This document shows positions 47,101 to 56,100 of a DNA stretch of 64,000 nt, piece after piece (within the stretch, counting starts at the first letter, position 1; every line of letters starts with the position of its first letter). The translations under genes and the position numbers were made by a program. Source of the DNA: Delphinus delphis (lineage: Eukaryota > Chordata > Mammalia > Artiodactyla > Delphinidae); the NCBI RefSeq assembly GCF_949987515.2, contig NC_082694.2, positions 69,872,080 to 69,936,079 of the forward strand, read 5' to 3'. The notes beneath the pieces were generated by a model, which did not search any database, had not been told where the DNA came from, and saw only the letters and a program-made list of their open reading frames with translations.

Positions 47101-50100
47101 ACAAGGGGAAGCTGCTTTTACTCTCCCCCTATTAATAACACCATGTCTACATGTGTATGTTTTATAGTTTCCAAAGTACAATTACCTTTGTTCTCTTATT
47201 TGATATTGTAAAATAGATAAGGTAGATTATTCCTCCCTATTTTACAGATGAAGAAACTATAAAATTCAGGGATTAACAGCTAATACGCAGGAAGGTCTAA
47301 ACTGTAAATCCTTTATGAATCATCTTGGAACATTTCTGCGAAATGGATCACTTTGCTTTAATCCAGACTACCCGCTCCGGGCTCAAGTACAATCAGGAGC
47401 CACCCAGATCCACTGAAACTGTTATTAACACAGTATCCTCCAATTCTTCTGTCTTCCAATTTGTGGCGGACACACCCTAAGGTAATCCCCAGTGAGTCAA
47501 GCCCTTTTATAATCAATCCCCTCCTATTGATGGTTCAGTCGTTCCCCTGAGGGTGGAACCTGTAACTTGCTTCTAGCGAACAGAATATAGTGAAGGTGAT
47601 CGATGTCACTGCCTTGATTGAGAGAACATTATAGGGCAAAGGTGATGAGATGTCCCTTCCATGATATAGTTCATTACCTAAGACTCCATCTTAACAGTTT
47701 GGAGAAGAGTCTCCCATTGACCTTGAAGAAGCAAACAGCAATGTTTATGAACTGCCTCTGGTGAAGGCCATGTGGCCAGAAAAGTGGGCAACTACTAGGA
47801 GCTGAGAGCCTCAGCCCTATAACTGGAAAGACATGAATTCTGCCAACAACCACATGAGCCTGGATGAGGACCCCAAACTCCAGATGGAAGCACAGCCCAG
47901 CTGACACCTTCACTGCAGGCTGGCGAGACCTCAAGCAGAGGAGCCAGGTAACTGGTGCCCTGACTCACAGAAACTGTGAGACAATAAATGTGTGCTGTTT
48001 TATGCACCAAGTCTGTGGTAATTTGTTATCCAGCGATAGAAAACTAATATCCAATACTGAGAGCACTGCAACATCCTCCTTTCTAGTAAGAGACACCTTG
48101 AGGCTCCTATCCACAAAATCAAGACTACCTGATGCTTGAGGGTTAATATATGAACATTACGGTAATATAGCTTCTTACTCCTTTACATTCGTTTCTTGGT
48201 TTTATTAACTGCTCTTCAATATAATGGAATATTTCTCTGATGAGGTGCGTCTCAAAATGTAGTTGCCAAACTGAGTGCAAATTCTTGGGCCCCACCCTAA
48301 ATACACAGAATCAGCCAGCCTGGGGGTAGGGCCCAGCAATCTGTCTTGTAACAAACGCCCCAGGTGATTCTGAGGCACCCTCCAGTCTGAGGGCCACTGC
48401 TCTGGTGAAAACAAATGTGAATGACACTCCTGCAAACTCCTCCTGAAGGAAAAGCCACACCATCAGCTTAGTGGTCAACACCTAAACCTCCTGATGGCAA
48501 CTTCAAATACTGCACTGCGAGCAAGAGACAAGGTATAATAAAATTCAGCAGGTACTCACTAAATGCAAGGCACTGTGCTAGTAATAATCTACCAAGAAAG
48601 AAAAACACCAAATCGAACTGAAAATGAAAAAAGGGGGGGGGCATTATATTACCCCTAAGACAGAAACTGCAAGTTTCTTAAAGTTCTTTTTAATCCATAC
48701 AAGACTTTAAGAACTACACCCACAGAGGACATGACTCAGTGGACAATGAGATCCCATTTCCGTGAATACTGTCATTTATATCTGCTAACGAATCAGAGGA
48801 GAGAAGGTGGTGAGAGACGACTGGAGAAGAACTAGAGCAGTAAGACAAGAACAAGCATGTCCTGATGACAAATGTTTGCTTGCTAGACTTAAACAACATA
48901 TAATAAACTAACAAGAGATGAGAAGATAAGACAAAAGGAGGGGTCATTTAGTGAAGGGACTTGAAATCCTTGCTGAGGAATCTCGACATCAAACACATGA
49001 TAAATATGTGGGAGGTACTGCAGATTCATAAATAGGAAAGTGGTATTTGAAAAAATTTACTTACTCTTCCTTTGCTGAAACATCCTTTCTCTTGGTATAA
49101 CCTCCTCGGGTGTGAGTATGTGTGTATATGTTATATGACAGTTAAATGTTCACAAGCAGAGAAGCACAAATGTCAAGTTTTATTTTTTATTTACTTAACA
49201 CTAACACAGCACTAAGTGCCAGGCACTTTACAAATATTAACTCATTCAATTTTGACAATTTTGATCCTATGAGGCAGGTACTACCCCATTTCACAGATGA
49301 GCAAACCTGGTTAGAGAGACTAAGTTATGCTCAAGATTGCAAAGCTAGGATGTGGGTTCTATTTAACTCATTATCAGTCCCAAAGCTAATTAGTTAATCA
49401 AAAGCCATTTACCGCAATTAGAGCTAATAGTGAATGAAATGTTCTTAATAGTCAACTAAATATAAGACTAGCAAATACAAGCTCACTTGTCCCTACAAAT
49501 AATTTAAAACTGGGGGAAGAGAAAACACAGTCAGTTCTTCCTTTTTCACTGTACATTTTCCCCATCTGTAAACATTAGACACAAACCCAATTAAGCACGT
49601 CACTGAAGGTCTTTATTCTAATGTTTATATCTTTGCACAAAACACCCAGTAACTACAAAGCAGAGTTTATACGCCCTTCTTAGAACTGAGAGGCAACACA
49701 GCATGAAGAACATGGACTCCGGACACAGAATGCCTGGGTTCAAATCTCAGCTGTGGGACCTTGAGCATGTTACTTAAACACTGTCTCAGTAAAATGGGGT
49801 AAATAATAGGACCTCTACCTCACAAAGCACTTGTGAATATTAAATGAGACAATATATGTAAAGCACTTAAAGAACGCCTGGCATATAGTAAGTGCTATAT
49901 AAATGTTTGCCGTCATTATCATTATCACTATTGGGTATTTACAATGACGTTGCTCTTGCCATTGCAACCTCCCCTCATTGAGCTCATTAGGCTCGGTCTG
50001 GTCCCTCACACACCTTCCACTTCCTTGTGCCTCTAATTTAGCATGATCCGCCCAGGCTCTGTGCGTTGGTTCCCATCAGATTCAGACTGAAACATCTTTC

Positions 50101-53100
50101 CCCTCTCTCCCTTATGCCCCAGGCAAATTCTTATTCAGCAGAGAAGTTCTTGACATTTAAGCATTACAGCAGTTACAAAAGCAAGCCATCAGCAGTGAAC
50201 TGATATTTCAGAAAGTAGTTTAAGAACCAATTCGTTTCTTCCAAACAGCACCTAGAAATGGAGTAACCTTCTACCTAACAATCTCTCTCTCTCACTCTGC
50301 AGAAGTTTCCCATCCATTTTTCTCTCACTCCTTCTGAAAGATTCCTGTCTCTGCCAACTGAAAAAATAATTCTTTCTATGAGACATTTGTAAATCTATAT
50401 CTAAGACGACTAAAATACGTTTCAAGCCTTACTAATGTACTTACAAGTGAGAGAGGCCAGTTTCCCACATCTACTCAAGGAGACCAAGGCACAACTAAAG
50501 ATAAGTTATGCTTGAGTTAACTGTAACATATCTAGCTAATGCCATAATTAACACATTATATCGTAGTCGGCCTGCAGTCATAACAAGTGAAAATCAAAAG
50601 ATCAGGAATTTCTCATGTTTCCCCTGTGACTCTGGAGGAAAAGTGTTCTAGTCTTTGAAATCATTACAGAAACAGTCCTCTAATGGGGGACATTTCATCC
50701 ACAAATGATATTTCTCTAGAACATGAAATTTTCTTTGTTTTAATTCCAAGTCCAAAAACCACACCTTCCAAGAGAAGTCTGCCCCATGGTCCTGTCCAAG
50801 AGAAGGGCCCTGTGCAAAAGATTACTGTTATTCTGCCAGATTCAGCCTCATTCATCATTTAAATTATAACTTTGCGTCTGTTCTGTAAGGACCAATCTCG
50901 TAGGAGTTAGGTTACTGATGAGATATTAATAAAATGCCTCCTCACTGAAACATCAAGAGGATTAACTCTTAGACTCAACAAATGCTGGGGGCCATTATTA
51001 CCAAAGAGTTAACGCTTCACAAAACCCCTACCTCAGCGACTCCACCCCATCATCCTACCAGAACCTGAGTCACCCCAGACTCCTTCGCATCTTTTACCTT
51101 CACCCCTTCCAGCTAGTCAGTTACTGCGTCTGTCAATTTAAAATCTTAAATCAAGCATCACAATCAAATGTACATAGGGGGAAAAAAATGTACATAGGGA
51201 TCAGGCAGGTAAACTGAACAAAGCAGACCTGTGTGGAGCACAGGGACTGGTAGGGAAATGGCACACTAGAGAGCAAATACCCTTTTTTTTTTTTAAACAT
51301 CTTTATTGGAGTATAATTGCTTTACAATGGTGTGTTAGTTTCTGCTTTATAACAAAGTGAATCAGCTATACGTATACATATATCCCCATATGTCCTCCCT
51401 CTTCCGTCTCCCTCCCACCCTCCCTATCCCACTCCTCTAGGTGGTCACAGACCACCGAGCTGATCTCCCTGTGCTATGCGGCTGCTTCCCACTAGCTATC
51501 TATTTTACGTTTGGTAGTGTATATATGTCCACGCCACTCTCTCACTTTGTCACAGCTTACCCTTCCCCCTCCCCATATCCTCAAGTCCATTCTCTAGTAG
51601 GTCTGTGTCTTTATTCCCATCTTACCCCTAGGTTCCTCATGACCTTTTTTTTTTTCCCTTAGATTCCATATATATGTGTTAGCATACGGTATTTGTCTTT
51701 CTCTTTCTGACTTACTTCACTCTGTATGACAGACTCTAGGTCCATCCACCTCACTACAAATAATTTCGTTTCTTTTTATGGCTGAGTAATATTCCATTGT
51801 ATATATGTGCCACATCTTCTTTATTCATTCATCCTATCATGGACACTTAGGTTGCTTCCATGTCCTGGCTATTGTAAATAGAGCTGCAATGAACATTTTG
51901 GTACATGACTCTTTTTGAATTATGGTTTTCTCAGGGTATATGCCCAGTAGTGGGATTGCTGGGTCGTATAGTAGTTCTATCTGTAGTTTTTTAAGGAACC
52001 TCCACACTGTTCTCCATAGTGGCTGTATCACAAATACCCTTTTTGAAGAGGGCAAGCACTATTCAGCTTCAGGAGATTCTTGTCAGGGCCTATGCTATCC
52101 ACTATTTTAGTTTTTCAAGAGAATCCAGAAATCTGGGCTTTTATGGGGAAGATACTAATTTTTGAAACAAAGTAGGTGTGAGCCAAATTAACTATATCTG
52201 CTGGCCAAATTCAGTGGGCAGGTTAACCAGTTCTGACCTCCTTTAGATCCCCATCTCCCCTTCTATCCCCACTGCTTTGATTCAAGCCTTCCTCATTTCT
52301 GATCCAATTTTATCTGGGAGGATCCTAAAAGGTCTCCAGATCTCCCCTACCTCCCCTGCTCTCCATTCATTTTCTAGTTGCCAGGGTGAGCTTCCTAAAA
52401 TTAAAATCTGATCCTGTTTAAAATTTGTAAGTGGCTCCCCAAACCTATAGCATTACCATGTACCTAAGAACCACCTGAGGTATGTGTCTAACATGAATAT
52501 CACAGCAACCTACCCGATCTGAACCTCCCAAAATGGACCTAGAAATTGGCTAAACACTTTCCCCAGGTGATTCTAAAGCCAATAGTCCTTGGACCACAGA
52601 AACAATGATCTACAGGGTAAAATCCAGAAATCCTTTACATCAAATCATCCCCCTCTGAGGGGGCCCCGCCTCCCTCTCCAGTCTCTTCTCTGGACACTCC
52701 ACCACTAAGTCCCAACACCTAACATCTTACGGTTCCCAGAAAATACTCTCAGGCCTCAACCCCTGTGCACTCACCCCACTGCTCTCCAGTGGTGGGATGC
52801 CTTTTCTCCCCTCTTCACCTGGTAAGAACTGGGGCCTACTCAGCTTCATGCTCTAGACTGAGCTCTGCCTTCCCCACCATCCCCTCTCTGAAGCCTTTCT
52901 CAGTTTTAACCCTTACTCCCTGGAGCTGCTTCCTTCTCTCCCACAGCACCCAACACTTACCTAACTGTATTTATTAATTCTTTATATCTGTTTATTTCCT
53001 TGCCCATATGCCACCAAACTGAGTTCCTTGAAGTCAGGAATTCTAGCTTAGCTTAATTTTGCAGCCCCAGTGCCATGTCTGACCCAGAGCAGGCCCTGAA

Positions 53101-56100
53101 TAAATGCTTACTGAATAAACAAAATCAAACTGCATGAACCAGTGGGTGCAGGCCAGATTCCAGTTCTTTAGCATTACCATCAAGATGTATGCAGCCTCTC
53201 CTTCCCACCTAAATTCACAATTATCACAATTCCTGTAATCAGGCTATTGCTGACAGTCAAGTTAATTAACTACCAGAATAGCAGAAGCCAATTCATCATA
53301 AAATTATATTCTTGAAACCAAACAAGATATGGCACAGAACACTTCCTCTCTGAAGCAAAATGATATGATACAATTTGAAACTAGCTGCTACACTATCAAT
53401 TAAAACTAAGCCTTCCTTACGTCAGATTAGGTATACCACAATAGAAGTTTCACCCTCAGATAAGTGGGGAAATCCTTCAAATAAAGATAGGGTACGAAGA
53501 GAGAAGGAATGATAAGCCTCATGAGAGTGAAATCCCTCAACATAACTGTCTGAAGGTACATTAATAAGCAACAGAGAACAATGGTGGTTAAACTTTCTAC
53601 ATCTTCACATTCAAAATACAAAAGTATCCTTCCGATTTCCAGGAGATGCACAGCTGCATTTTACCATACTTCCAAAACGGTTTTTATTCTTTTACACTTG
53701 CATTCCTTCAACAAATATTTGTCAAATGCCTACTCTGTTCATGTGCCAGACCTTGGTCACATGGAACAAGAGAGCTGTAGGATGTGCCCTCCCAGAGCTC
53801 ATATCCTAACAGAGAGGGCAGACATTCAACTAATTATTCAACTGTTTGATAAGGCTGGGGTAACACAATGAAGAACACAAGTGTTTAGGGAGCATATGAC
53901 ACAGAATCCATCCCATGCTTTCTTCTATACTCAAAATCAATTGTCTTAACAGTTTCTTACTACAGAAACCTAATTACTACTCTGTGTGCGCTCCTTTCAG
54001 GAGTTATTCTGAGTAACCGCCAGGTTTCCAACTGTAGCTCCTCAGATGTACCTCTAGGGAAGATAAAGAAATTATACTGGTTCAAAAGTAATTTTTCCAC
54101 CAGCTGCTTTTATAGTACCAATTTTTCTCTACAACTTTTTGTTTTAATACACAGGGTCACATCAGGGAATAAAAATCTCTTTTGAGTGTTTTGGGTCTTT
54201 ACCCATTTAAGGGATGATCTTCCTCAAAAGCTGTTTTAATGCAATCAGCATTTACAAAGCACTCACTGTCGAAGCCCACATAATGGGAATGGGTGATCTT
54301 CAGGAAGCAAAGGTCTCTAGGTGCAATTCATGTTCCAGTTAAACTGACCACACAGACTTTTTTCCTTTGGATCTCTGGATTCGTATTTTTTTAATATGAA
54401 CGCAGTACTGAGTAAAGAACCTTCTACTAGAAGAAGTTTAGGTTATAAATTTGTGCCACACACCCCCACCCCCAGTTTTTTAAAGGAAGCCTCATTATAA
54501 CTAAAATAACATCAATAAACTACGTTTTAGTGAACATTGGATGCTGGCTAAATTGACCTTTGTTTTCCAAGATGATAGGAAATCTGCTCTCAGACACAGG
54601 AAGTGAGTCAGATAACAGAAGAGGGAAAAATAGGAATGGAAAAATCACACTAAAATTTTCTGTAAATTAGGACACCTATCTAGTCGGAAATACAAATCTA
54701 GGAAAGACAGCTTATGAAAAAAAAAAAGAAGAAGATTCCCTATTACAGACAATGCTGCAAATGAAACAGCTAGTCTATTGGCACCTACTAGAAAGCCAGA
54801 TCCTAGTAAGGAAGAAAAAGTTTTATATTTATATAAAAAGTCAATATTTACAGTGCAGAAGAGGTAACAGAAAGGTGGTGGAGCTTAAGGGAAAACAAGA
54901 GGTATCTAGGTTAACAACCTTCTTTAGTGAAAGCCCTGCACTGGGTTAAATTTCGACTTAAAATGTTCAGACAAGTCAGCACCTCAGTTCAAACTGGTAT
55001 GGTACCACATTGCTTGAAGGCAGAGGAACGCACTATGTGACCTTGTAAGGTCTCTTAACAGTTATCCCAATTCCAGTTTGACAAGATCCACTACGACTCT
55101 TCTCAGTTATTCATTCATGCCACAAATGTTTACTGGATGCCTATGCACAGAAGCACTGTGCTCAGGTCATGGCGATCCATAAGACAAGCGTAACCACTTG
55201 GGTACTGCATTCTAATGGGGAGACACCTAAAGAACTAACTCCATACAGGAGCAGAGGGTACTGTGAGAGCACACTTAAGGGGAATGAGATACTTAGGGAA
55301 TGCTTCTCTGAGGAATATTTAAGATGCGAAGATGAACATAAATGGGCAGCTACATTCCTGGCAGACGTAACAACATTACTTGAAGATCTGAAAAAAAAGG
55401 GGACGAGGGAGATGGCTGCTAATGTTGGGAGGGGTAGACAGTGAGTGGCATGACATGAAGCTGATGACACAGACAGACGAGGGCCAGGTCATTCAGAGCC
55501 ATGCAGATCATGTTCTGGATTTTTGGACTTCATTCCAAGAGCAAAGGGAAGACGATGGAGGATTTTAAGCAAAGGAGTGATGTGACCAGATGTACATTTT
55601 TTTAAAAGATCACTACGAAGCATAGAGAAGGAACTGGAAGGGCAAAAGTGGATGTGCACAAGCAACCATATCAAGTAGTATTGGATTATAACCCAAGTGT
55701 AAAATAAATATCCATGAATTCATACTGATATAAATAAATCATTGACTAAATATACATTGGGAAGAAAAGATAAATCTTCCACGCAGAAATCCAAATAAAT
55801 TATGTCAACACTCCGCCCTCAAGGAGGTGCAGCATAACTCTCCACTCCTTAAGTGAGGGCTGCGCATACTGACTTCCTTTCAAAGAGAAACCTGACAAAA
55901 ACTACCTCAGCAAGGTGATCAAAGTCAACATCAACAGTGATAAGTCATGCCGATGACATGATGACATGTACTCTTCTCACAATGAGAAAGGCACTTCAAC
56001 CCTGTGGTCTTCCCCCCAAACCCCATGACCCTTGTCTAATCATGAGAAAAACATCAGACAAATCCCAATTGAGGGACATTCTACACCATACCTGACCAGA